A stretch of DNA of 64,000 nucleotides. Source: Cladorrhinum sp. PSN259 (Eukaryota; Ascomycota; Sordariomycetes; Sordariales; Podosporaceae). Positions 21,402 to 33,389 of the stretch are shown here, in pieces. The stretch covers positions 124,001-188,000 of the forward strand of contig MU867079.1 of NCBI GenBank assembly GCA_033725935.1, written 5' to 3'. Position 1 is the first letter of the stretch, and every line of letters starts with the position of its first letter. A program made the position numbers and the translations under genes. The notes beneath the pieces are model-generated. The model was not told the origin of the DNA. It searched no databases and was given only the letters and a program-made list of their open reading frames with translations.

Positions 21402-24400
21402 ATGCTCTCCGCATTTACAGCTCGACCCATTATCGAGCTCAAGCCACGGGACAAGTCCAAGATCGAGTGCATCCTCGCCCATGGTACGGATTATCTATTC
21501 CCAATATGCCCACAGAAGTACTCCCACTCGGTGATATATCTGGCTAATAACAATGCCCAATCATTCCAGGCGACCGTGTTTTCGTTGGTCTCAACACCGG
21601 CTCTCTACGAATCTATCGAGTAAATGAAACCCCTCCTCCTCCATCACCACCATCAAATGGAAACATACCAGGGCATGACCACGACGATGATTCCACAGCT
21701 ACCAAGACGCAAACCAAGAAGGCAACAGATTTGTTACGAGAGGAAGAAAAGTTCTCGACGCGCGCAATCGAGCAGCTCGCCATAATCAAGGAAGCCAACA
21801 TCCTTGTATCGCTGTCCGCTTACAATGTGTCCCTCCATGATCTCGGCACCTTTGAACCTCTCGAAGCGCCACTACCAAGAACGAAGAATGCCACAACATT
21901 TGCTGTGACTAGTAATGTCGTGATGGATCCGGCCACGGGAATTCCCGAAATCATCTCGCGCTTGGCTGTAGCCGTCAAGCGCCGTCTCCTGTTATGGTCA
22001 TGGCACGAAAGCGAGCTCTCCCAAGATGTCTCCGAAATAATCCTCCCAGAAGCAATCCGATCCATAACATGGGCGAACGCTACCCAGGTTGTGTGCGGTA
22101 TGAACGGAGGCTTTGTCATTGTGGATGTCGAGACGGCCAAGATCGAAGACATTGTTGCGCCGAGCGGGGTTGGCGCACCAGGAGGACAGGTGCGTTTTGG
22201 TGCTGCCAGTGCCGTCGGAATGGGATACATGCTCGGTGGCTACATGCCAAAACCTTTGTCAGCGAAGCTCGCCGAAGGGGAGCTGTTGCTTGCCAAGGAT
22301 ATCAACACTCTCTTCATCAACGACAAGGGGAAAGCTCTGGAGAAACGTCAAATCCCATGGCAAGCAGCGCCGGAAGGGATTGGATACAGCTACCCATACA
22401 TTCTTGCTCTCCAGGCACCGGCGAAAGGGAGCCTTGAAGTACGCAATCCGGACACTCTCAGTCTACTACAAGCGCTCAGCCTTCCAGGTGCTGCAGCACT
22501 TCACTTTCCGCCCCCAACAGTCAGCGTGGCCCATACAGGGAAGGGGTTCCACGTCTTGAGTGACCGGGTGGTCTGGAAGATGGATTCGACAGACTACGAC
22601 TCTCAGATTGACGAGTTGGTCAAGGGCGGCAAGCTTGACGAGGCAATTAGCATCCTAGGTATGCTCGAGGATGCGTTGCTGAAGAACAAGACGGAAACCA
22701 TGCGGGAGATCAAGATGATGAAGGCAGAGGGACTGTTCAAACAGAAGCGATACCGCGAGTCCATGGACCTGTTCAACGAGGAGGACGTCAATGCTCCTCC
22801 TGAAAGGGTTCTGAAGCTTTTCCCAAAGATCATTGCTGGAGAGCTCTCTGGTATTGAAGAGGAACCCCATAATGATGACTCTGACCGTGAGAGCTCGCAT
22901 GGTGGAGGTGACGAGGAAGCGAAGCCAGAGCAGCAACAGCAGACAGACATTGTCTCCTCTCCTCAGAAGGGTGGGGGTATTGGCTTTACGAAATATCTGA
23001 TGGGGCATCGAAAGGCGCTGAACCCCGAGACGGCCTCTATAGCTTCGTCAAGGAGGAGTCAAGACGGTGATGCGCAAAGTATCAGGGGCAGGTCGAGTGA
23101 GGACCACGGACAGGATGAGAAAGAACTCAAAGCTTCCGTCTCTGAGCTTTTGTCTTATCTTGCTGGAGCTAGAACAAGGCTCGCTCGAGTTATTGATCCG
23201 GCCACGGGCAAGCTCAAGCCGAGGAAGACCCAAAGCGGGTCGACAGAAGAGGCGTTCAAGAGTTTGCTCTTGTCTCCAAACGACGAAGATGATGACCAAC
23301 TAGAAAAAGAGCTCCAACATACGTACAGAATCATTGACACTACCCTGTTCCGAGCCTACATGTACTCGCGCCCCACGCTGGCCAGCTCGCTTTTCCGCAT
23401 CCCAAATTTCTGCGATCCTGACGTCGTCAACGAGAGTTTGGTAGAACACAACAGATTCAACGAGCTGGTGGATTTCTTTTGCGGGAAGAAGTTGCACACG
23501 CAGGCTTTGAAGTTGCTCAGGAAGTTTGGATCGCCTGATTTCCCGGACCCTGCTGCGCCGAGCTTACATGGACCTCAGAGGACAGTCATATACCTGCAGG
23601 GACTGCCGCCAGAGATGATCGATGTAATCTTGGAGTTCTCGGAGTGGACTTTGCGCAAAGATCCCAAACTGGGGATGGACGTGTTTCTGGCTGATTCGGA
23701 GAATGCGGAGACGTTGCCGAGGGATCAGGTCATCAAGTTTCTGGACTCGATTGATCCTGCGCTGGAGATTCAGTACCTAGAGCATATCGTGAACGAGTGG
23801 AATGACTTGACGCCGGATTTTCATAATCGGCTGGTTGAGCTGTTTGTTAGGCAGCTGAAGGAGAACAAGGGTGCTGCTATGAGGGCCGGGTATATGGAGA
23901 GGCTGGTGAGGTTCTTGAGGGAGAGCAGGCAGTATAGTCTTGGAAGGGCATTGGGGTTGATTCCAAAGGACGGTAAGTGATACACAACTGGTTGCTGTTG
24001 CCTACCAGTAGATACTTGTGAAGCTGACGGTTTGGCTTTTTGAAAACAGATCCCAACTTCTACGAAGCACAGGCTGTGGTTCTCAGCAACATGGGTCAAC
24101 ACAGACAAGCTTTGGTTATATATGTTTTCAAGATGAAGGATTATGCAAAGGCCGAAGAGTAAGTCTTGTTGGAGTGTTTGGTATTTTGATGCCTGTTTAC
24201 TGACGTTACCTCCCATCAGGTACTGCAACTTCATCCACAAAACCCAAGAGCCTGGTGCGCAAATCACCCAGCTCGCCTCTCCCACTCTCTCGGCTCAGTT
24301 GTCTCCTTCGATTCAGATGGCCCAATACGCCAGTCCACCTTCAACATCAGCCCAGGACACCTCCTTTGGCGGTCCAGATCAATCCAAAGACGACCCCGAA

Positions 24401-25009
24401 GATGCGCAGCTCTCCATCTACCACACCCTTTTATCACTGTACCTCACTCCGCCGCATCCATACCAACCGAACCTCGAACCTGCCCTCGATTTGCTCTCGA
24501 AACACGGGTCTCGCCTGCCAGCCACTTCCACGCTCAAGTTGGTTCCTGATGATCTCCCTATCGCTCAGCTCGAATCCTACTTTCGTGGTCGAATGCGAAG
24601 CGCGAACAGCACCGTGAACGAGACTAGAATCGTGGCGGGCTTGAGGAAGACGAGTTTATTGGCGAGTAATGCGTTGTTGTTCCTGGGTGATGGTGTCCCA
24701 GGTGGGCAAGGAGGGAGGAACAGGAGGGTGGTGATTAGTGATGAGAGGATCTGCGGGACTTGTCATAAGCGGTTGGGGAGCAGCGTGATTGCTGTGTTGC
24801 CTGATAATAAGGTTATTCATTATGGATGTTTAGGTAGAGGTGGCGCTACTGCGGCAAGTACGGCTGGGGGAAGTAGTAGGCCGATGAGTCCGGTGGGCAG
24901 TGTTACGAGTTATGGCGGTGGTGGCGGAAGCTTGAGGAGTGGTGGTGGACATAGTGTTAAGGGAAGCACTTATGGTGCTTGGGGACGGGGTAGTTCGGAG
25001 AGGTTATAG
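21402..25009 (+). CDS. vps39: Vps39/Vam6, HOPS tethering complex subunit
   Basis: Four exons (21402-21483, 21570-23972, 24050-24158, 24220-25009) with introns of 86, 77 and 61 bp give 1127 residues. The N terminus (MLSAFTARPIIEL, then LAHGDRVFVGLNTGSLRIYRV across intron 1) starts a CNH/citron-like beta-propeller that runs to about residue 310. A central Vps39 helical region follows (SQIDELVKGGKLDEAISILG), then clathrin-like repeats (KLHTQALKLLRKFGSPDFPD, LEIQYLEHIVNEW). The C-terminal Vps39 domain has a Cys-x2-Cys...Cys knuckle, ICGTCHKRLGSSVIAVLPDN, near residues 1040-1070. The protein tethers late endosomes and autophagosomes to the vacuole through Ypt7. An acidic/Gln insert lies around residue 400-430. 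Exons 2-4 join in phase through conserved sequence (DDPNFYEAQAVVLSNMGQHR; KAEEYCNFIHKT). Confidence 0.93.
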
Positions 25010-25134
25010 AGTAATTATTGTATGGCGTGGCGGTTTGCATTGAGGGTGCTAGGTAGACCGGAACATATATAATGTTGTACAAGTGGGTAGGATCACTTTT
25101 GGGTATTTGGTATCGCGCTCGTCATTTGCTTTGA

Positions 25135-25413
25135 TCACGCGTCCTCCTCGACCACTTCCTCGCCGTAGTTTTCTTCCTCCTTTGCGTCGTCCACTGAGGG
25201 CTTGTTGGAACGCTTGTTGTCTTCTTCCATTCTTTCGGTGAGTTGCTTATTGACACGCTCTTGGACTGAGATGATGGATTGCCGGAGGGAATTTAGGTAG
25301 ATTTGCTTGCTGCTGACTGTGGTGTCTGATGGAGGGGTGAGTGACTCGGAGATGGAGAAGGGGACGTTGGTGCCGGATATGTATGTCACTGAGAGTGCCG
25401 ATGAGGAAGACAT
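25135..25413 (-). CDS. gon7: EKC/KEOPS complex subunit Gon7
   Basis: A 92-residue protein starting at ATG 25413. It has the small Gon7 pattern: an N-terminal beta segment (SALSVTYISGTNVPFSISES), then a helix (IYLNSLRQSIISVQERVNKQ) and an acidic tail. KEOPS makes the t6A37 modification of ANN-decoding tRNAs and acts in telomere maintenance; Gon7 is its intrinsically flexible accessory subunit that binds Pcc1. It converges on Vps39 with only 125 bp between stop codons, so the 3' ends may overlap. Because the family is short and diverged, the assignment rests on pattern and size. Confidence 0.75.
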   Translation of the reverse strand: MSSSSALSVTYISGTNVPFSISESLTPPSDTTVSSKQIYLNSLRQSIISVQERVNKQLTERMEEDNKRSNKPSVDDAKEEENYGEEVVEEDA

Positions 25414-26060
25414 CTTGTCGGGTTAGTCCGTGGTTAATCGTGGTCAGGTAGGAGAGATGTGTGTATTGAAGGTTGTGCTAAATAAAATGTTGAAGGAGCT
25501 TCAACCGCTTGAGAAAGTTTAGAAGCTTTGGTTGGTGGACTGCGGGGTTGCCCCTCCATTGGAAACCCATTCTGAGTTCTTGGGTTGAAGTTCCGTCATC
25601 CGCAGCGCTGGCAACAGGGGTCAAAGACAGGGGGTGTTGCAAATGGCCAGGCACATTTCTTCCTTGCGTTCCAGTGTGATTGTCACTTCGGACTTGCATC
25701 TGGGGGGCTTTTCTTCTTTCGATGCGACTTGTCTTCTCCGTCACTTCTTTTTCCCCTCGGAAGGCGTTTGACATCCGTCCAAGTACCACGTGCGGCTACT
25801 ACTCCCGATCGGCGCGGCGCAGGTACCTGAAACCGCATTTCACGATACTTTATGCTTCTGAATCCACTGTTCGAGCCCATTGAAACGCATCACCAGGGAT
25901 AATAGTTGAGAGAAAGTCTAGGCAGGGTCTTGAATAGCACATCTCCCTCGCCCGCTTCACTGGCGCAGGTGAAGAACGACCGAGTGCTACAGAAGTTAGG
26001 CAAGATGTGACAGACTTGCCGGCGCCACTCTTGACTTTTGAACTACTCCCGCCGCCCATC
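25414..26060. other. Divergent promoter region, Gon7 / HbrB-domain gene
   Basis: 647 bp between two start codons. Overlapping open frames on both strands (25478-25890) have no domain and are not called. No repeat stands out. Confidence 0.55.
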
Positions 26061-26876
26061 ATGCAGCCAGCCAGACCCACGCCGAGGGCCCCGGGAGGCT
26101 TCTCGCCTTTGCCTTCTAGCGGCAGTCCCAGCACCAGCAGCACCCCGACCCCGGCGACGACGACGACGAGCGCCGCGGACTTGGCACAGCGACCACCCCC
26201 GAGACCGAAACGTCAGGAGTCCACTTCGAGCGAGGATCCGTCGTCGTCCCTGAACGTGGTCAAGACACGGGTTACCGCGCCATCGCCCACGCCCATCTAC
26301 ACCAGCTTTACTTCCCATAATAACAACAGCACCGCCAGTTTACAACAAACAACACAGGCCGGTGCTGCTCAGAACTTCTCGCGACCGACCATCTCGACCA
26401 CCGCTATCTCGGCCGCCCGAACTGTTGCCGGAACACACTCCCCTGTCGGCGATGCGACTGTTGCAGCCCCTTCGTCGCGAAACGGACCTTCACCCTTGAC
26501 GCTCCCTCCCTCGTCTGCGACCGCAGCGACGTCTCCCGCTGCCTCGACGTTCTCTGGTAGAATCGGTGGCGCACATTCATCTCACTCGCGCAAGCACTCG
26601 CAGAATGCGGGCATGTTTGAACCTACCCTTCCGTCTACAAGCACATCCAACTTGTCGCAAATAGGTCTTTCGCAAATAGGCTTTGCGCACCAGCAGTCAC
26701 CCAAGATTAGCCCTGCGCCACACCGCGAAATGTCGGCCAGTCAGATTGCCGCTCAGGCGGCGGTGATGAACGCACAGAGTCAACAGAAGCAGCAACAGCA
26801 GCAATCTCAATCGCAGCCATCACTGGCGCAAAGAGAGGCGCAATTTTTACAACAGCAGCAGGCAATGCAACAGCAA

Positions 26877-26908
<32 letters not shown>

Positions 26909-29534
26909 TAGCCGACAGAGATCATCAACATTACCGATGCCCGAATCGGAACATGATGTGCCACCACCGCTGAAAAGAGGGAGCGGTGGACCCCTTAATA
27001 TGAATCCGCCAATACTGAGCTTGACGGAAGCGAGCGGGCCTCGGGATAATATGTTTGGAGGGAGTACATATCACAATGGGTTGTTAGGAAATCCAACATT
27101 GGCAGCGACAACAGCGGCAAACCTTGTTTTTCCAAGGTCGACACAAACATCGCCAGGTTTGTCTACCTCACAATCATCCTCCTCGATGGTACCGCCGCCC
27201 CCACCCCCAGCATCAGAAAAGCCAAAAGCAGAGAAATCCAAGGTTCCAAAGTTCTTTTCGAAACCGGTCAAAATCGGAGGAGGAAAAAGCAGCGGCAACA
27301 GCAGCGATATAAAGGATAAACCTTTACCATCACCAGGTAAAGGGTCACATAACCCTTTTGCCGGTTTGCAAAGAGCCAATTTCAGCACCACCTCTCTTGA
27401 TTCTTCGGCGCAGCCGGGAGGGTCATTCTACTCTTTACCTAATTCTTCTTCTGCCACAATTAGACCAGCCGATATGTCTTCCTCCGCCGCAGAAGGTGGT
27501 CCTTCGACGCAAAAAGAAAAGGAAAAGAAACATCATTTCTTGTCGAGACAAAAAAATAAACTCAAGGATGAGTACCATTTACCTTTGTCGAGCGCGATGA
27601 GTAATTCTCGCCCTTCGGATCCGAGCGCCCCAAGCAGCTTGTATAATTTTAATATTCCGCCGTCCAGTCCGCATCATGGTTCTGGTTCTGGAGGCGGGGG
27701 AGGGGGAGGTGGTGGTGGTGTAGGTGGTGCTGCGAGCTCGTTCAAGAGTGGCTTGAGTGATTTGAGGCACGGTGGCAGGGCGTTAAGGGAGTTTGGAGGG
27801 AAGACAAAGAAGGAGAAGGATAAAGATAAGGGGGATTCCGATATGAAGAGCATATTGGGATTTGCAATGGGGGATGATGCCTCCAGTTCTGGTGCTGGAA
27901 GTGAGTGGCCGGGGCCCAGTAGTGTTACTTCTGGTGGGATGTCTAGCACTACGGGAGGGGCTGCAAGCGCTTCGGGAGGTGGTGCGCTGGGAGCTTCGCT
28001 TTATTTGAATGAGCCGTTTGATAGCCACAAGTATGGCTTGAATAACATGACGCATGATGATGCTTGGCCGTTTCTTAAAGCAAAGTTACTGGTTGTATTC
28101 GAAGCGGAGGATTTGAGACTACCGGTGGAGGATATAAACAGGGTGGTGACGATGCATATCCAGTGGTGTCTGGCGAGGAGGAGCCCGAATATCATTGTGG
28201 ACGATTTGAGGGAGCTTTTGATCACAGGTTTTTCAAGTCTTGATATGACACTCAGGAGAACGGCAGAGGATAGGTTGATTCCCAGTCTCGTGGAGCTGTG
28301 GATTTTCACTTTTACGAATATTTTGCCGTACATGCAGGCTGTCTTTTTGCCGCTCGATTTGGAGTTTGCTGGGAATGGGCCGTTGATGACTCCCGAGCAG
28401 GCTAAGGATTTTTGGGGCGGGGTTGTGCAGTCCAAGGGCGAAGGGGGTGGTGGTGAGAAGGATAAGGAGAAAGAGAAGGAAAAAGAGAAAGATACCAAGG
28501 AAAAGGGAGGGGCAGGTGGAGTGAATGTCACGCCTGCTTCGTCCGTGCTGGAAGTTAGGAGGTTGGTGCTGCTGGCATTTAGGGATATTGTCATATTGCC
28601 TAGGTATGACACGCTCAAGGGCATGTTTTCCAGACTGTCTCTTGAGTTCCTACCGCAGGCGCTGGCGAGTAATGCTTTGGCTTCCCCTCCTCTTCCTATA
28701 CCCTCGCCGGGATTCCATAACCAGCAGCAGAATATGGGGCAGGTGTTGGGGATGGGTACTTCCCCCTCTGAATCTGGTCCGGCGAGTGCGTCAACTAGCT
28801 TACCGACCGCTTTTGGTACGGAAGGAAGCAAACAGCCGAGGCCGAATACTCAGTTCCCTGCTTTGGACCCTTCGACGGCTAGTTACAACAGTACGACTAC
28901 TACACTGCTTGGCGGCGATAGCGTGAGTGGGAGCGGGAATAGGAGCAGGGCGATAAGTAACGTCAGCTTTGGGAGTGATAGTGCTGTTTCTCAGCATCAC
29001 CATTTCGGCGGCAGCAACAGACCTTTTACCCCTGGCGCGTTACAGGCTTTGAGTATCACGGGAGGGGTGGGTGCTAGCATTGGCGGTGCATCTACTTTGA
29101 CTAGTGCGTTGAATAGTACTGCTGCTGCTGCTACAACAGTTTCATCAGGTATTACCAATCGCGATAGAAGTGGAAGTGGTGCAGCAGCAGCAGGTGGTAA
29201 TGGAATTGGGAGTTTACATCACAATCAGAATGTTGAAGACTCGAAGCAGGTTACGGAGCTGGGAGGGAGGATGCTGCAGTGCATGAGCGTTTTGGCTTCT
29301 GTTGGTGTTGTTGGGAGTGATGGAGTGGAAGGAGATCAAGATGAGGAGGAAGGGAACAAGAAGGTCGAGGAGCTGTGCAAGCTTTTGAAGCTGAATTGGT
29401 TGGGGAGAGGGAGGACTGGGAGGAATAGGAGGGGAATGGTTGGTGGACGGGTTAGGAGGGCGGCTCCGGGGTTGATTGGGATGCCTCCTATTCCGGGTGG
29501 TGGTACTGGTAGGGAGGATGGGATTGGTGTTTGA
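26061..29534 (+). CDS. HbrB-domain protein, TORC2 subunit of the Bit61/PRR5 family
   Basis: A single exon of 1157 residues. The open frame reaches up to 26007, but its first ATG is 26061 (MQPARPTPRAPGGFS). Residues 1-640 are low complexity: Ser/Thr/Pro, a Gln tract at about 255-283, a Lys-rich patch and Gly runs. The recognised core, about 650-865, matches HbrB: FDSHKYGLNNMTHDDAWPFL and FEAEDLRLPVEDINRVVTMH, then RRSPNIIVDDLRELLITGFS and LVELWIFTFTNILPYMQAVF, then RDIVILPRYDTLKGMFSRLS. A Lys/Glu insert (KDKEKEKEKEKDTKEK) splits the domain near residue 810. In yeast Bit61 and human PRR5, this family joins the TORC2 kinase complex at the plasma membrane; HbrB was first described in Aspergillus as a hyperbranching locus. 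The C-terminal region has Ser/Thr/Gly repeats and a short helix, KKVEELCKLLKLNWLGRG. Confidence 0.87.
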
Positions 29535-32500
29535 AGGATGGGCTGAGGAGTTATACAAAGGCAAGAGTTCTCTTGTCGTTTGAAACGGAAGTGAGGAAGG
29601 GCATACACTAGAGAGAAGACGGTACAATTGGATCCTAGAAATATAAACTAGAAGTGTGAAACGGACATTGGGAAGGGTAGAGGCTCTGGATATTCGTGGA
29701 AATGGTTTCTGGCGTTTGGAGGGTGTTCTTTAATGGGCGAGAGGGGAAAGAGACAAGAATATCCACGAGCAGCTTGAAGAATATATCAAGCTGATATACA
29801 CCTTATGACTAATGATGATGTTCATATGTTTTCCCCTTCTCCCGTAACAGTGACTATATATATACACCTTTTGAGACTCTGATTTACGCAGAAGAGGGTC
29901 CGGAAGTAGTTAGATAGATGATCAACATGATGATACAAAAGATACTGTGAGGGAAAAGCTGTGGAGGAGCCCCGGAATCGAGGGGACCAAAAAAAGCTTG
30001 GGTGACACTGACGGACTCGGTGAGGCAGATGTCTGTGTGTATGTACATCTAGGTGTTTTAGAATAAAAACAAAAGTCGATGGAGACATAAAGAAGTTGTC
30101 TGCTTTTAAAACCGTCACAAGATCGAATATACATCATATGAAGAATAAGGTACCATAAGCAGTATGTTTTTTTAAGAATCATGATTCTATTCATTAAATT
30201 TTACTAGGTAGGCTATTTAAGTTTTAGGAGAATGGAATTCGTGAAAATCGTAACCTTAAAAAAACCAGAAACCTACAATATAGGGCGGCCATGGATTAGT
30301 TGGCTTCCTTTTACAATGGTATGATATGGATACGGGCCTACTACGGCCGACGGAAGGATTCTATAGAGTAGATACGAGGTTTTTCGGCCGGCCCTTACGG
30401 TACGGTTTTCCTTGTGTAAATAGCAGTAGAGGGACCGACGAGCCCTGCCAAGGGCATAGCGGTGTACGAAATAATAATAAAAAAACCAGAAATGTTAGTT
30501 AAAAGACTGGGTTTAAAACCAAATCAAGTTACTTGTGTGCCGTAATAATGATTGCTTGATCAGACGTCCAAGGAAGATAATGTTCGCTCTCATCTATACC
30601 GAGTAATGAATCGAGTGGAAACTGCGAGTGTGGGAAATATTTCATCATGAAAAGAGATAACGCAGATGAAAACTCGGAGATAGTGTGGACTGACATGTTT
30701 GGTTTTTTTGGCTGCTATTGTTATTTCAAGTGTAAATGAAAAAAAAAATTGGAAAAAAAAATGGGGAAAAAAAGCAAAGCAAACATTTTCGAAAGTTTGC
30801 GCCTTGCCAACAACAATCGAGGGTTGAAGAAGAATCTCGAATTCGTATAAAGCTCTCAGATACAGTACGCAATAGGAAAAAAACTAGGTGGGTCCAGGGG
30901 TCTGTCTCCCCCAAACTGGAGACGGCACGTGACTTATGCCGGGAGAAAAAAAGGACCCTGACCGAAAATAGACTGGTAGCTCCCCCCGTGCCCCCTGTAA
31001 AGAAGAGCTGAAGATTTGCAATTGCGGCGCAAATTACATGTATAGCATCTGGAAATGTACATATCCGAATCTTCGAGATGCTGTGCAAACTTGCGCCCAA
31101 TTTTGGTCAGGGAAAAAAAGACTCGACGAAGCAAACTTGGAGAACTTGCAGCACTCGAGCCATCTACCTTGCGACAAGAGATTTTCTCATCGGCCCCCTC
31201 TGTGTGAGCCATGACCTCGGAATTGTGGTAGGATGTGAGGGTGTTCCAGGTTACATCCGGGGTAGACGAGAGACGTTCGGGGCGGATTTACCATTCAGCC
31301 TATGCCCGTAGATGCATAGCTGACTTCGTTTCCTTCATGGTGCTCTGCTCTGGGCCAATCATGTTGGACTGCTTCTCTGTATCGGGGAGAGAGTTTGGGG
31401 TAAAAAAAGAGGCTGCCACTTGTGAGGGAAAAAGTCGTGGCAAACAGCGCGCCCACTGCCCAGTGCTCACACTGCCCGCCTTTTTTTTCTTTCTGGCTTT
31501 TGCTTGATCGGTGCCCAGGATTCCCGTCTCTGCGACCCTCCAACGCCTCACCGTCCTGCACCTACATTCTGCAACACTTTCAGTCCCCTGACTCTCCTGG
31601 TTTTCTCTACACGCAGGAGGTGCCTCCCCCCCCCCCCGTTTTACATACTTTTTTTACTCCCTTGAATATTCTGTTGTCGTGATTGCGAAGGGAGAGTGAG
31701 AGGGGGAAAAGACGAGAGTATTATCAATCTTTATTTCTTATTCATATTTCTTATTATATTTCTTTTTTTTTTTTTTTCTCCTGACGCATTCGCATTTGCA
31801 TTGTGTCTTTCAGCGAAAGAGTAATCATCAGTGCAATCAATCAGCTATCACTATCGTGGATTTCCTGGGGGCCTTTCCCAGTGCAGACTGCCACCACGCC
31901 GCAGTCCGCACTCCCAACCCCCCGTCCGCAACTTGGAAACTCCACAATTCATCACCTCTCGACCACGACACGTCGTCGACGGAGCACATTCTACCCTCGT
32001 CCCGAGGACGCCCAAACCGTTCCGCTCCAAACTTCTCTCCCTGTTGCATAGCTGCCGAGTGATATCGTGCATCCCTCGCATTTCTGGTGTCGCTGCCTTT
32101 CTGGACGGGCATATTTTGGCTGCGCGCTGATCGCTCTCTGTCGCTGGTTTTTTGGGGGGCGTCGCACCACTCGCGACGGGTTCCGCACAGGACAAACCTT
32201 ACACCAGTGCTCCCTACACCTGCCTACCAAGCACCTCCAACCTTACCTCCCCGGACACAAGCTGCTTTAAAATATCGCAATCGCAGTCGCCGAGCGTGTC
32301 TCTATTGCCGAGTAACGATCCGATAATCCGACGGGGCCTCGACGGCCAGGCGACCGCCTCATCGTCACGCGCGCGCGCGCCGCTGCCTTTCTGATAATTT
32401 GATTACCTGAGGGCCCGACCTTCATTTCACCGATCCGTGCTGCTCTTTCAACACGCACACCCTCGCCGACCCACCGGGGGGCTTCCGGTAACCACCCACC

Positions 32501-32585
32501 TCGTGTTTGCCGTCGCATGCGATAACGCGGAGGAGTCGACGTCGATATCCACGCCGTGGATAATCGGCAGTTCCGCAGATCGGAG
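29535..32585. other. Long non-coding gap upstream of the LDB1-like regulator, 3.05 kb
   Basis: No gene supported. It contains a candidate retroposon insertion (30257-30492), a poly-C run of 13 (31625-31637), a T/C-rich block (31720-31785), and a short CG run (about 32369-32382). The last 900 bp are C-rich with many short overlapping open frames, as expected of a long 5' leader. Long upstream regions are common for developmental regulators in filamentous fungi. Confidence 0.55.
30257..30492 (+). mobile_element. Candidate non-LTR retroposon insertion (SINE or truncated LINE) with 15-bp target-site duplication
   Basis: A 206-bp segment (30272-30477) is bounded by two identical 15-base copies of TAAAAAAACCAGAAA (30257-30271 and 30478-30492). 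The segment ends in an AAT-type tail (AATAATAAT) and is more GC-rich than its flanks, with GGCCGGCC-like patches. It has no terminal inverted repeats and no TG...CA ends, which argues against a MITE or a solo LTR. A long direct duplication plus a simple A-rich 3' tail is the signature of target-primed retroposition. No clear tRNA-type A and B boxes were found, so the class is undecided; chance repetition of an A-rich 15-mer is the main alternative. Confidence 0.4.
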
Positions 32586-33353
32586 ATGATGGCTAGCATG
32601 GGCCCATCGGCATTCTCGCCGCATCCCGGCGGGATGCAACAGCACCCAGGCGCCCCTCCCGGCCATCCCATGGCTCCCGGCATGGCCCACAACCCCAGCC
32701 AGCCCGGCGCACCACCTCAAGGCATCCCCCAGCACCTCGTCGCACACATGGGCGTGTCAGGACCCGGTGCCCAGATCAACCCTGCCGCCCTCATGGGAGG
32801 CGTGCCACCAGGCGCTCACCCAAATGCTCACGCTATGCAACACATGAATCCCGCGCAGGCGCAAATGTACCAGGCACAACAGCAGATGGGTAACATATGT
32901 ATGTATACACACCTTGCATTTGGAGGCTGGGGTTCTTGCTGACCATCATGTCCCCTACGCAGACGCAAATCCGGGTGCTCTCGCCCAAATACAGCAACAA
33001 CAGAGGTTAGCGCAGCTTCAACAGCAGCAACAGCAGAGGATCATGATGCATCAGACGGCTCAATACCAGCAGATGGGCAATGTCCCAATGGGGATACCGC
33101 TGGGGCAGATGAACCATATGAACCCTGCTCAGATTGCGCAGCTCAGGAGTCGCGGGATCCCGATGCCGGTAGGGCTTCCCCCTCATATTCAACAGCAGGT
33201 AGCTCAACATCAACAGGCTCAATCCATGAACGTAAGACTCGCCTTTTGATGAATGCGATGCAACTTGATAAAAATGCGGGATCGTGTAGGTTCGGTTGGA
33301 GAGTGTCCATGTGCTAATAAGATATGTATGCGTAGGCCAACATGATCGCCCTT

Positions 33354-33389
<36 letters not shown>

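Noticed and set aside
26007..26060. Upstream start for the HbrB protein
   Set aside because: The frame begins with GTG; no ATG before 26061.
30257..30492. Solo LTR or MITE interpretation of the flanked segment
   Set aside because: No TG...CA ends, no inverted termini, and the 15-bp duplication is too long for those classes.
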